A DNA stretch of 64,000 nt from Sepiola atlantica (Eukaryota > Mollusca > Cephalopoda > Sepiida > Sepiolidae), in NCBI GenBank assembly GCA_963556195.1, contig OY744520.1, forward strand, positions 3,599,501 to 3,663,500. The letters are read 5' to 3'. A program made the translations under genes and the position numbers. Within the stretch, counting starts at the first letter, position 1. Every line of letters starts with the position of its first letter. The notes below the pieces were generated by a model that worked only from the letters and a program-made list of their open reading frames with translations, was not told the DNA's origin and searched no databases. Below, piece after piece: positions 1-12,308 of the stretch.

Positions 1-532
1 CGTTTCATAGATACATATATGTTACACAATTCCAAACCGACATATGTTCTAAACATTAAAACTATCCGATGAGACTTATTTGTGATATCCAGGAATTCAA
101 TTCTCATTTATTTTTTAAAGACTTCAAAATCGAATTTAATGCAATGCCTTAATTGCTGGCTGCCATATTGTAATTTCCTATTATTTTCTTGCACAATTTT
201 TGTTCGTTAACTACATTTTGTATGTACTTCTGTTGCAATTATATAATAATCCAAGCTTAGAAAATATACGGGAAGAGGCAGCATATAGTTGCTAGTATTA
301 TAAGATATATATGTATATATGGACAGATATGAAATGGCGAAAATAATTTGAATTCTGACTTGAAAAGGACCCAGTGGAAAACAGGACATTATTCCGATAT
401 TTTACAAGCCCTCGGGAAATTTCCAAACATTTTAAAGGATGTGAAGTGTATAAGGTCAACATAAATTATTAGCACAGACTACGTATGCTAGACTGTTGAG
501 TTTTTTCCATATATTCTTGTTATTACATTCAT

Positions 533-534
533 AC

Positions 535-602
<68 letters not shown>
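533..602. repeat. (TA)n microsatellite, imperfect
   Basis: Alternating TA with TTTA interruptions. Confidence 0.95.
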
Positions 603-901
603 TGGTGTAATGACATAGAATATATTTTATATACTTCAGATCTATTCTTATTATAATAACTTTACAAGTGAAAAGTAAAGCTCACTATTCACAAAATAAT
701 TTACAAGACTTAAACAAATATGTTTTTAATTGTAATAAAGCTATAAATAAATAGAATTATCGATCATAATTATATGCTGCTATTAGTTTATATAGCTTGA
801 ATTTTATTCAAGTATGAAGTGATTTTTTACAAAAATATGCGTGAGATGGGTTGCTTTGAAACCGACATTATATTATAGTATGATATAATTATGTGCGGTA
901 A

Positions 902-1205
<304 letters not shown>

Positions 1206-1234
1206 ACTTATAAATAAATATTAAATTATCAATA

Positions 1235-1280
1235 GCTACAGACGCTAGCGTTCCAAGTTTATTGCTCTCATCGGTGCAGG
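1235..1280 (-). ncRNA. Hammerhead ribozyme-like motif, type I (copy 1)
   Basis: On the minus strand the order is: stem I strand CCTGCA, core CCGATGA (consensus CTGANGA with one change), stem II region of 14 nt, GAA (one A lost from GAAA), then CGCTAGCG, GTC, and TGTAGC. Stem I pairs CTGCA or CCTGCA with TGTAG (one G-U pair). Stem III is a short palindrome around GCTAGC. The expected cleavage lies after GTC, between 1241 and 1240. The two core changes predict an inactive ribozyme. Confidence 0.6.
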
Positions 1281-1538
1281 AAAGCAACAATTTCAGACTA
1301 GAGTATGCAAGCAGTCGCCATATCCACTCGGACAACGAAACGGTCACGTAATTAAAGGAAAGTAAGCTTTACATGTACCTAAAAGCGGGCACATAGTCGA
1401 GAGTGTTTGACGACCGTATTCGGAACTCTGCATTAGAGCGTTGTGACAGTCTATTTTTAACATGCACAAGAGTGGTCAACTTAAATTTCTTAAAAGGGCT
1501 TAGCATAATATTTATGAATAAATATTACATTATTAATA

Positions 1539-1584
1539 CCTACAGACGCTAGAGTTTCAAGCTTATTGCTTTTATCAGTGCAGG
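1539..1584 (-). ncRNA. Hammerhead ribozyme-like motif, type I (copy 2)
   Basis: On the minus strand the order is: CCTGCA, CTGATAA, stem II AAGC-AATAA-GCTT, GAAAC, TCTAGC, GTC, TGTAGG. Stem I pairs CCTGCA with TGTAGG over six pairs (one G-U). Stem II has four perfect pairs. The core differs from CTGANGA by one base (G to A). Together with the copy at 1235-1280 it lets the ancestral motif be read position by position: each copy is intact where the other has changed. Confidence 0.65.
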
Positions 1585-1876
1585 AAAGTAACACTTTCAG
1601 ACGATCGTGAGGCGCGAACCCGGTTCACAGAGTAAGACTAGAATCTGCAAGCAGTCGCCATACATGTTATTTTGGGCGATAATGACAGCTACTTTAATTT
1701 TTATCTCATGATGAATCACTTCTAAACGACTTGAAAAGAGTTATCGCCTCACGATATTTTAGGGACGTATACAGTTTATTTTATATAGAAATTTAGTTAC
1801 TCACGCAAACGTATTTCGCCGTTACTGCAGCTCAAAAACATGGTTAACTATGACGAGATTCGAAACAACAACCCCC

Positions 1877-1885
1877 TACACACAC

Positions 1886-1945
<60 letters not shown>

Positions 1946-2012
1946 CAAAAACACTTTTCGTCATGTATACAGGGGAAACACAGTATATATGTAGTCAACC
2001 ATTATAATATAA

Positions 2013-2069
<57 letters not shown>
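1877..2069. repeat. Two (TA)n tracts (1877-1943 with CA start, and 2014-2069)
   Basis: Simple alternating TA, separated by 70 bp of ordinary sequence. Confidence 0.95.
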
Positions 2070-2071
<2 letters not shown>

Positions 2072-5000
2072 GTATTCGTATAACATATTGATTTAATGTC
2101 TTATTTAGCTTTCACTATCAGGTGTCAGTACAGCGTGTAATTGTCGGTGTTTCCCTATTTTAAAATCTTTTCTTTTTCCTGTGTGTTAATTACTTAGTCA
2201 ATTATTATTGATTCGAATATAAATTTGCAATTCTCTACTCGGGAAATAATAACCGATATATTATTTTTTCCATTGGACTTATTCGAGAGTTCGCACCTCA
2301 TATATTTACTTCAGATGATTGCATAGTTGGAATACTGAGATCAAATTCGTTAGACAACACCTTCTACGTTAAATTTGTTCAACGATTGTTTTTTTTAATC
2401 TATTAACGAGTATGCATTCCGTTATCTAACTTTATTCATTACTACATCCGACTATCTACGATCATTTATGATCATTCTCTACACGTGTTCGTTTGGTATT
2501 GGCACATGTCTGTGTACAATATGCAACACAATATACGCATTCTTTTCATCATTATTATTATAGACATATATGTTAACAATTTATTCTTAAAACAATATTG
2601 AACATTTATTGAAAAGTACATCAATTATGGCATTTTAAATGTATAAAACATAGCAGAGAATAGCAACTTATATGAACTGTGTACAAGGGAATCGGAAACT
2701 CGGCCAGTTCGTTTCGAACAAACAGATACATGAGCCACTGAAAAAAGTTAAGTGGTATCGGTTTAAAACGAGGAAAAATGATAATACTATGGCAGCAAAC
2801 AAATATCGTCTATTTGCATCTGTGAATACTCGAATTTGCTTTCTATGAAAGAAAATTATTGTGTGACATTGGCGTAAGTAGAGCGAAGCCATCGCAATAA
2901 ATTATTCATTTAAGGCAGGAATAAATATATCATTATCGATGCAGATTGCTTTCACATGATTTGAAAACTGATCTCAGCGGACAAATCTGTTTAATCGACA
3001 GCAAAATATTGATAGCAATTCCCAAGCGAAGAAAATCGTTTTCGCATATGCCCATATAACTTATTTGATATTTATGATAAATTGTGATTACCAAACAGAA
3101 ATGCACTTAATTTCAAGACTCGTAGGTTTTTATTATTCTGTACACAGTATGTTAAATACGCATTATGTTTGCCGTCAACCAAATGTTATGCACATACATT
3201 CGAATCCTGTTACTTATTATTGATTGTGTTATTTTCCTTAGTGGACCCAGTTCTTTTTAAGAACCAGGTACTTACAGGAAGGGCCACATTAAGCTTTCCA
3301 ATATTTAATTTGGTAAACCCAAGTCGTCTATAGACGATGGTATCCACTTCACAACAGCCACCTCCCTGCATCTTAGTAACAAAATAACAAGTATCCAAAT
3401 TGTATTTATGTAAATTCTCAGTGGGTTGATGGAATAATTTACACACATTATGAGAGTATTCTTTTAAATAGTTGCTTTTGTATCTATAATAATATTTGTA
3501 TATATAGTAACAGTTGTGTAATATAATCGAAGTGATTCGAACGTAGAACGCCCGTATCGGTTAAGTCCCAGAACTGAGCCAAGATTAGCGAGAATTCGCT
3601 TTCTTCATTTGCTAAATTCTTATTGATAAGAACAATATAATGACAGCTGCCAATCGTGTAATAGCTACTAGATGTAGTCGTTGAGTTGAAGGGGATGCAG
3701 TCGACTGGCGGTTCTTTCGTTATTAAGTAGTCCTCACACAAACGATTGTAAAATGTGATTGTATTAACTGTTTCACAAATCTCAAAATATATCATAGAAC
3801 TAATGCATTTCAACCTTCCTCTTTTGACTGGTGTACACCACACTTAATTGCCTTTGCCGAAGAATTCAAGGAAAATAACTGAGGTTGATTTTGTACACAA
3901 ACGAAACAATCGAGTAAAAAACAAAACAAACGCTTATGGTTTCCCACCTCTAGACAACACAAGATCGTCAGAAAAGATGTAAATGTAACACAACACTTAG
4001 TCATGTAACAGAATGTAGTGCAACTGCCTGGTTTTATTCCCCAATAACTCTACCACTATCTATAGTAACAACCAATAATCAATCCCTGAGTCTCGGTCGC
4101 TTTCACTAGTATTAGGGGACAATCCTTCTGGTGTCCGTTGCTGTGGTGTCGCCAACCTTGGTTGTATTCTCTAGGCGCCAGGGTTGATGAATTTTCCGCT
4201 CCACTGAAGAAGACTGGTGGTGTCGTATCATCTTTGTTGGCCAGCAGAATCGTCCACACTTTGTGTTAATCGATTAAAATTTCTAAACGGGTTCGATCAG
4301 AAAACTAGACGTAAAATGAATGATAAGAATTATATTAAAAAATAAAACAAAGGATGTATCAACAACTTGTAGAGATCTGCTTAATATATGAAAAAAAATA
4401 TATAGTTCCGTGAAAATTGAAGTAAGAAGAACAACAATTATTTCGCTGATTGAATGTTAATACCACTGTGTCTCTGACTCAGTTTGTGCTCCGACTGCGA
4501 CTTGATAACTTTCGGGGATTACATTTTCGGATAGATGGAACGAAAGGCGTTTTACTTCTATAGGCGAAGACGGTTGGGCAAGAACTGCATTTTCTCTCGA
4601 AACTTGATCAATGAGAACTAATTATATACTAATTATTATTCTGTACTGGATGAAATTGTCATTGTCTAACATTACATACATTCACATTGTTAATTTGAGT
4701 GGTCCAATTACTTTTTATCATATTTACCCAGGAACAATTTTCATTGGTACTTTTAGTCACCAGAATTCATCCAAGGCTCTTCTTAATCACTATCGTGTTT
4801 CCTCTGCCAGTCGACCCTGGACGCAACTGTACGATATCCCATCACTTTATCATGATGTACATTAGTCTCGCACTAAACTCACCTCAGCTCCTTAAAACAA
4901 TGATAACCGGCGATAGGGGTTAACTTTTACTTTCTAATCGCTCGCTGTAGGAAAAAAAGGAAACAACATTACTTAAAAAAAATGACATAATATTTTTTCA

Positions 5001-6549
5001 GTGACTGTTAACTTTTTTACAACTCTGAGGATTTGTTTCTACGTACCCTACGTGGTTCCCAAATATATACTAGTGTATCACTAGTTCTCAATGATCCCCT
5101 GTGTACTGCCATTTTGTCACAAATATGTTTGCCTCGTATCACACAATCAGTTAAAATTCTGAATTCAAAGTGACTAAATATGTATTGCTCTATTACAACT
5201 TTTTTAAATATATGTTAAAATTATACACGACCACACATTTAGATTCCTACCATATTGGTAGGTATTTATTTTAATGCAGTTACAGCGCAAAGAGTAATCG
5301 AGTTAATGGAGAATAATTCTCAAAAATATGAGTGGAAGCAATACTGAAAGAAGCAATGACATACTTGTGTTATATTGTTTACGACTAGTTGTTCTGCCAA
5401 GGCTTAGGGGGCTTGTTTACTCTACTCCTGTTTAACTTTAGAGAAAGTTATTTTGTCATATTATGAGTTATTAAATGACAGCGGCTGCCATTCCCAAGCA
5501 AAAAGTGAGCTATCAAATACAGACCAGGATCACAGATGCTCAACTTCGGTTTTCCAAGAAGACTATGTTTCTCAACGGAATATAACTTAAACATATTTTC
5601 TCGCAGTACAAAACCTCGAAGTTATATTCAACTAGCAATTTTGGCAGCTTTTTATTAAAGGTTTAAAAGTTGATTATTTCAGGTAGAAGCTCAAAGAATT
5701 GACTCGTATATGTCAAAGACCGAACTCGTATTATTAAAGGTCGTTGGTTAAAGTTTTAATATTGCATATTTAATTGTGTAGTTGTTTCCTTATTACAAGT
5801 GTATATGGTTGTTGATTGGGTAATACATGTAGGAGACTTAACATTCATTATTGCGGGTCGAATGTTAATGATTGGCTCCTCGATGGCACGAACTCTGCTC
5901 TTCTTCTATAGAACCTATATTAAGCTGTAAGATTTATTCAGAAGTGGGCTTATAATTAGTTTAAGTTGCCGTGGTACACGGAGCAAATATAATTATCAAA
6001 TCATTGTCTGATTTTTATGTTTAGACATGTTGGCATTTCGGGCTTAATCTGATGGAATATTTCAGTTTATAGTCGTAACAGCAGTCAAGTTAAAATAAGC
6101 AACTTTAAGTAATGATTAATAAATTAATGGCACCTTTCGCCACTTCTCTATAAATTTGATAAGCGTAAAGTAAATACTATCTACTACCAAGAGTAACGAA
6201 TATATATTTTGTCTACAAGCGTTACGCAATATATAGCCCGCAAGAAGTATAACAGATGTAATCTTTATATTCATTCGAACGAAAGCAGTTTTTAATATTA
6301 AGCGTTACTTAAGTTGTTTCTTCATGATAAGCTAAACGGAAATAGCTTAACTAATAAGTGTAAGAAGTATGCATCTAATAAAACGCACTATTAGTCTCTT
6401 CCAGTAAGGGAGGGAACAGTAAGTTCTCATAACGAGGTTAAAACAAATATACTCTTAGCATGCGTAACGGAACGTCTCTATTTATAGGCGGAAATACATT
6501 AACCTCCCATTACTGTAACTAAAGAATACTCTTAATAATAATAATCACT
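2070..6549. other. No gene or repeat recognised
   Basis: AT-rich sequence. The short frames at 2668-2892, 3210-4259 and 4611-4923 show no motif I recognise, and several overlap frames on the other strand. Confidence 0.5.
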
Positions 6550-7830
6550 ATGACTGACACACATCGATTTTCTAATTCTGGTGGTACTCTTAGGCGGGTG
6601 TTGGTGTGGCTGAATAGCACGATATGTGTCCTTTCATTTGTTCCACTTGAAGGGTCGAACCGAGAGCATTCTTGTTTTTTCCCCTTTCTTTCTTTTTCTC
6701 ACATCGGGGGCCGCACATAAACCAGTCTAAGTGACCGATATTCCGTCTGTGGGGGTCTGACTCACGTTCTCATGCTGATGTTGCATTTCTTCAGATCGAC
6801 TTTCAAAATATATTTAAATACCTTCTTTTTGCCTCCCCAACTGCGCTTTCATGTCCATAGAATAACTGATTAGGCAATACATAGACAACTATTCTAACAG
6901 CGTGACTTCATAATGTCAACTGGTTCTTATTACCGATGGCTTCGATGCTATCTTCGAATTCTGGAGTAGCCGTTCCAAGAGATGCGCATCATGCTATATA
7001 AGCTCACGACACTCCAATGTCTTCAGGTAGTGGCAAAACGTCGCACAGGTCTCTGAGAAACATCAGAAGCATAACAGTCATTGTAGACTGTGATTTTCCT
7101 GTTCGCCCGGATGGCGCCGTCTTGGAAGACACAAGTTCAAGGCGGCCGTGGGCGGCTTTGGCGCATTTAAATCGGTATTCGATTTCACATTGGATGTCAA
7201 CATTGAATGAGAGGTGACTTTTAGGATACAGGAAGTGATGAACGTTTTCTACTATATTGTCTCTTATGATGGAAAAGAGATAGCTGCAGATGTGACCTTG
7301 GCACCAGACTTTCGCGCGTGCCAGAACTGTTTTTGTATTAAGTGATAGTGATAGGTAGGCGAGTGTAGGCTCTGTGACAGGCGTTAATCGATCCACTACA
7401 AATGGGGTTCTGAAGTTGCCCTCACAATTCTCGTCAGCGTACTGACTATAGACGTGGTAATGGTTTTGTTCTTGACCTCGGTCGAAAAAGATCAAAAGTT
7501 GGCCATTTCCTCTGTAGACTATGTTCAGTTTTGGAGGAATGCTTTCCTTATTATGTATATAATAGTTGCCAAGAATATGATAACAGGTATGGGCTAATTA
7601 TTCAGCCTTGTTTGACGCTTTCTATTACTAGGTAGGACTCGACTTTATTGTCAGGGTAACGCACTTTGTCATTTACGTCCCTATAAAGGTTTCAGATGAT
7701 CATATCAGTGTATCTGAAAGTAGCCATTATTTTCCAAAGCAGATCTCTTGTAACCCCAATCATAAAAGTTGGTCAGGTCGGTGAAGGTCAACTACAGAGG
7801 TTAGTGTTGCTCTCTACACTTATACTGGAG
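6550..7830 (-). mobile_element. Relic of a second LINE type (CFDP2-like endonuclease/reverse transcriptase), 3' half
   Basis: Minus-strand translation in changing frames gives the typical order of a CFDP2-annotated LINE reverse transcriptase. Near 7700-7780 there is a LENNGYFQIH-like stretch. Near 7600 there is a VKQGC-like motif followed by ISPYLF. Near 7530-7560 there is LATIIYIIRKAF, then KLNIVYRGNGQL. Inside the open piece at 7004-7495 are HHFLYPKSHLSFNVDIQCE and RFKCAKAAHGRLE, which correspond to the family's YLGS...DIDDEI and KAAFGRL blocks. Downstream, near 6970-7040, ETC...YLKTLE matches the ETW...HLKALE block, and LFYG...KRRY follows near 6830. It is clearly dead. No endonuclease domain is seen, so the copy is 5' truncated. 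Confidence 0.75.
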
Positions 7831-8644
7831 TTAACGTATGGAACAATCATCTCTGCAATCTACAACTTAAATAAAAAGTTTGTGTTAGTTTTTTGAAAAA
7901 ATATATAGGTTTACGTTTGCACCGGACACCCATCAAAAGCAGACATGAGATGTCACTTCATCTAGTTATTAATATAAACACAATAATGATAATATAGGAG
8001 TCATAGCTTGCAGTTCGAATACACATAAGACCTTGTTCATTTAATATATGTTCATTTTTATTGAAAAGCAGTAACATTTGCTGCTATTGTTTTGCATGCA
8101 AGATGCACAGATATTTATGAAACTATTTTGTGATAACATAATAAACACTATATCTACTATATTCTCGCTATCGCGTCCCCTCCCTCGTACCGGTCTGATT
8201 AATTACATATTCAATATGTTAAAAATACATATAATGCAATGAATATTTTTCGTTTCAAGCAATCTCTAACTGTAATAAGTTATAATTTGAAATTGACTTT
8301 ATAACAACATTTTGTTCCATAACGCTGTTTATATTCTCAATTCAAGTAATTTAGTTTATCTATTATATATCTGATGTGTAAACCAATACAAAGTACATTT
8401 CTCACTATAGTTTCACTAATGTAATTGTATTTAATTCTTACTTCGCCATAAGCAAAATATAATTGTATTATAGGCTTGTCTGACATGTTATAATTTTGTG
8501 AAGTCATACAGTGCGTATCGACAAAAATAAATAAGCAAAGAAATATTGTCCACGGAGGGTTGATAGATAGATAATAGATATACCTAGACATAGGATAGAT
8601 AGATTCAAGTACATATAAATAGACTGAACACTTAATAGATTGAA

Positions 8645-8645
<1 letters not shown>

Positions 8646-8714
<69 letters not shown>
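8646..8714. repeat. (TA)n microsatellite
   Basis: Perfect TA, about 34 units; a hammerhead-like core follows 70 bp later. Confidence 0.97.
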
Positions 8715-8716
<2 letters not shown>

Positions 8717-8783
8717 AAAAAATAATTTTACATAATGGAACATGAAAATATGAAAACCGAAAATTGGGTATGTATTCATAAAC

Positions 8784-8813
8784 ATTTCGTCTTCATTTTA
8801 AGACTTCATCAAG
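8784..8813 (-). ncRNA. Degenerate hammerhead-like core
   Basis: On the minus strand it reads TTGATGA (first core C changed to T), stem II GTCTT-AAAATG-AAGAC (five perfect pairs), GAAA. Downstream ATGT...ACAT can form stem III, followed by A. No stem I pairing was found. It lies 70 bp after a (TA)n tract. Confidence 0.35.
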
Positions 8814-9258
8814 ATTACTAATTTGAAGAAAGTTAATATTTGAAAATACGTTGTGCGTCTATAACGTGAATAAAATGTGTGTGCTTATTCATTCAGAAAA
8901 AAACATAGATGTTTAATTAAGATTACTGCATTCCCAACGAAACTTGATTTATAAATCGATATTAACATACAAATAACATTAATTTCACTTCATAAATGCA
9001 CCACATGATTAGAATTTTAACGTCTATGTTTTTGGCGAAAGGAATATAAACATATTTTTAATTTAAACGTCTAGCTTGCGTTTGAAAAAAAAAGAAAACC
9101 ACTTTATTTTCACGTCATAGACGCAGCATGCATTTTCAAATATTTACTTATATGTTCTTAATAAAATCGGTCATTTTGAGAAAGTCTAGTAGTAAACACA
9201 AAACGTTAATTAATATATAAGTAAGTTCCGGTTAACCTTTTTTCACGTATATGTATAC

Positions 9259-9991
<733 letters not shown>

Positions 9992-10070
9992 TATAAGGGT
10001 ATACTTAAAAAAGAATAAAAGGGAAATACCAGCAGAGTGCTCAATTAAATTAAATTAAGAGCGTAATATG

Positions 10071-10291
10071 TTTTTATTTATAAATACAGATTGTAATCAT
10101 ACATGGACAAGAGGTTTCTGACAAGAAAAGTGTTGAATCCCCAATTCCGTCTTCGTCAGCACTGTCTTAAATGGTAAAACATTTCTTTTACCATTTCAGA
10201 CAGTGCTAACGAAGACGGAATTGGGGATTCAACCTGTTTCTTGTCAGAAACCACTGGTCCATGTCTGATTAAAATCTGTATTTATGAATAA

Positions 10292-10294
<3 letters not shown>
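10071..10294. repeat. Near-perfect 220-bp palindrome (foldback element)
   Basis: Left arm 10071-10179 and right arm 10186-10294 are reverse complements with only scattered differences, around a 6-bp centre. Examples are TTGAATCCCCAATTCCGTCT on the left, answered by its complement in 10209-10234, and GGTTTCTGACAAGAAA answered at 10236-10251. It is not explained by simple repeats. A foldback MITE is the likely class; a head-to-head duplication is the alternative. Confidence 0.85.
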
Positions 10295-10346
<52 letters not shown>

Positions 10347-10363
10347 TGAGAGAGAGAGAGAGA
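10293..10363. repeat. (TA)n(GA)n compound microsatellite
   Basis: TA to about 10330, then GA, directly abutting the right arm of the palindrome. Confidence 0.95.
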
Positions 10364-11370
10364 TTTTCTAGTGTATGGTGTTTGCTTATGAATGAGAAAA
10401 TGCATTTAGCAATATTTCCAACATCTGAGTTTGGTGTTCGAGAATGGAATTGTCTACTCGTGGTCTTTCGTCATTGATCAAACAAATAAGTAAATCTCTA
10501 TTTGTAACAGCTGTAGTTCCGACGTCGAACCAGCTAAAGAATATCGATTCTTCGCTAAATGACCTCGGCCCCTTTTAATTTAAGTTGAGCTCTGCAGAAT
10601 TTGATTCAGAATAGGCAAATATTCAAGTGTGGTTTGTGGCGATGAAATTAATCAGTGTAGGCGACTTTTAATTAATATCCAGGTGACGAGGTTAAAAAGG
10701 GTTATGCTACGTATTTCTAACCAATGTCAGAATAATATGAGAATAAATGAATAGAGAAATATACTAATAGACGAATAAAATCAACTTGTCTTGATATAAT
10801 AAGTCGCAATATTCTGATTTCGTAAAAGAAAGGTGTACCATAAAGTCACTAAAGTATTTATATTATGGTTGGTTAAAACTAAGTAAACACACATTATAAG
10901 CATTAACTAGTATTAAACAAAAGCTTACTTAATAAACGTTAGTTTCTCTAATAATCGTGGTTTACACATTTTGATCACACAAGGTGCATACTAAAATGCC
11001 CATTAATTGAATTATATTTGAATACAAATTTATTTTAATTAATTTAATAAGCCATAATTGTGACATGGCTTACACACTGACGGCTTACTTACTAAATACC
11101 TGTATATTATACTCATACTCGCTTACCGTATTTTGATTGATTGTCCCGTGCGTATATCATAACGTTTTATAACTCTCGCTTCTGTTACTCTCTTGTCTTG
11201 TTTATTAACAGTTAGGGAGATGAGAAACAAGAGAACAATGAGAGAAGGACCACATCTTACTATGAGTCAAGACTGATAAGTAATAGGTCTTCCTTATTTA
11301 AAAAAAAAATGATTAACTGAATTAACATTTTTCCTGATTCAAACAATTTAACCCATAATAAATAGTAGTA

Positions 11371-11610
11371 TTTTACTCACTAGCACTTCTCACAAAGGTA
11401 ATCGTCAGAGATAACTCACTGATAATAACCGGTAGTGTCCATGGAGTCTACTTGACAACAAGTCTCCCCAAATGTCTAGTGCTCTCCACCGCTTTTAATT
11501 ACCTTTGCAAATTGCTTTGCGTCATCGCAACAATCGTTTAACATTGACTCCTCGCTGGCAACGACCATGGGTCTTCACTGCAATTTGAGTGACAATGGGT
11601 CTCTTCAAGG
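11371..11610 (+). repeat. ATT-associated dispersed repeat, copy 1
   Basis: It shares with the copies at 12022-12245 and 18872-19098 an ordered set of blocks: ACTCACTAG, ATCGTCAG, GGAGTCT, GACAACAAGTCTCC, then GCGTCATCGCAAC and ACCATGGGTC, ending in TTTGAGTG. It is preceded by a degenerate trinucleotide stretch. About 230 bp, no ORF; class unknown. Confidence 0.6.
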
Positions 11611-11942
11611 TCCCACTGTAGGTCTACTGAGTTCTCTTTCTTCTACGTCTGTCAATCGTCCTTAACCGTTCACGATTATTTTGTGTAGTATCATGCATTT
11701 CTTTACGGGTCGTTGTTTATAAATTTATTTCAGTTTCAGTTCTTTTGAGTAAATTTGTTGTTCTTTCTGTATTTTTGCTATATTTCTGCATCCATGTTGT
11801 TGGTTAGAGTGTGTTGATTATGTGGTTTAGTTTCAGCATTCAACGATTTTCCTCAGTATTTTAGCTGTTTTCATCATTGTTGTTCGGTGTATAGTCTTCG
11901 TATTCCCACTTTCCAGGTTTTTCGAGACAGTTTCTCGTGCCC

Positions 11943-12021
<79 letters not shown>
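11943..12021. repeat. (ATT)n microsatellite
   Basis: About 26 units; left border of repeat copy 2. Confidence 0.97.
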
Positions 12022-12245
12022 TACTCACTAGGAGTTATCACACTGGTCATCGTCAGTGATCGCCGACTGCCAAAAAACTGTGGTATTCCCTGGAGTCTGA
12101 GTGACAACAAGTCTCCTCAGACTTCCAGTATGCTCCACCTCTTTTCGTTCATCATCGCTGATTACCTTGCGTTATCGCAACAGCCACCTACCACCGATTT
12201 CCCGCTGATAAGGGCCATTGGTCCTCTCTGGGGCTTGAGTGGCAA
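12022..12245 (+). repeat. ATT-associated dispersed repeat, copy 2, bracketed by (ATT)n on both sides
   Basis: About 224 bp lie between (ATT)n at 11943-12021 and (ATT)n at 12246-12307. It is the best preserved of the three copies, with ACTCACTAGGAG, CATCGTCAGTGATCG, GGAGTCTGAGTGACAACAAG and GCGTTATCGCAACAGCC. The long frame running through it is only the repeat read with poly-Ile/Leu from the ATT tracts and is not a gene. Confidence 0.65.

Positions 12246-12307
<62 letters not shown>
12246..12307. repeat. (ATT)n microsatellite
   Basis: About 20 units; right border of repeat copy 2. Confidence 0.97.

Positions 12308-12308
<1 letters not shown>

Larger units (their letters stand above)
1205..1665 (-). 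mobile_element. Retrozyme-like tandem repeat (about 1.5 units, 304-bp period) with two hammerhead motifs
   Basis: Two head-to-tail copies begin near 1209 and 1513. On + both carry a TATRAATAAATATTA-like start, then ACAGACGCTAG, then TGCAGGAAAG, then GCAAGCAGTCGCCATA. After 1322 and 1664 respectively the copies diverge, so the second unit is partial. The distance between the two predicted ribozyme cleavage sites is 304 bp. Tandem units of a few hundred bp carrying type I hammerheads match the known architecture of metazoan retrozymes (non-coding retroelements replicated through small circular RNAs). The second copy also holds a tRNA B-box-like GGGTTCGCGCC (minus strand, near 1612-1622). Penelope-like elements, which also carry such ribozymes, are the alternative parent. 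Confidence 0.6.

Noticed and set aside
7017..7217. Plus-strand 66-codon frame
   Set aside because: The minus strand over the same bases carries recognisable LINE reverse-transcriptase blocks, so this is its shadow.
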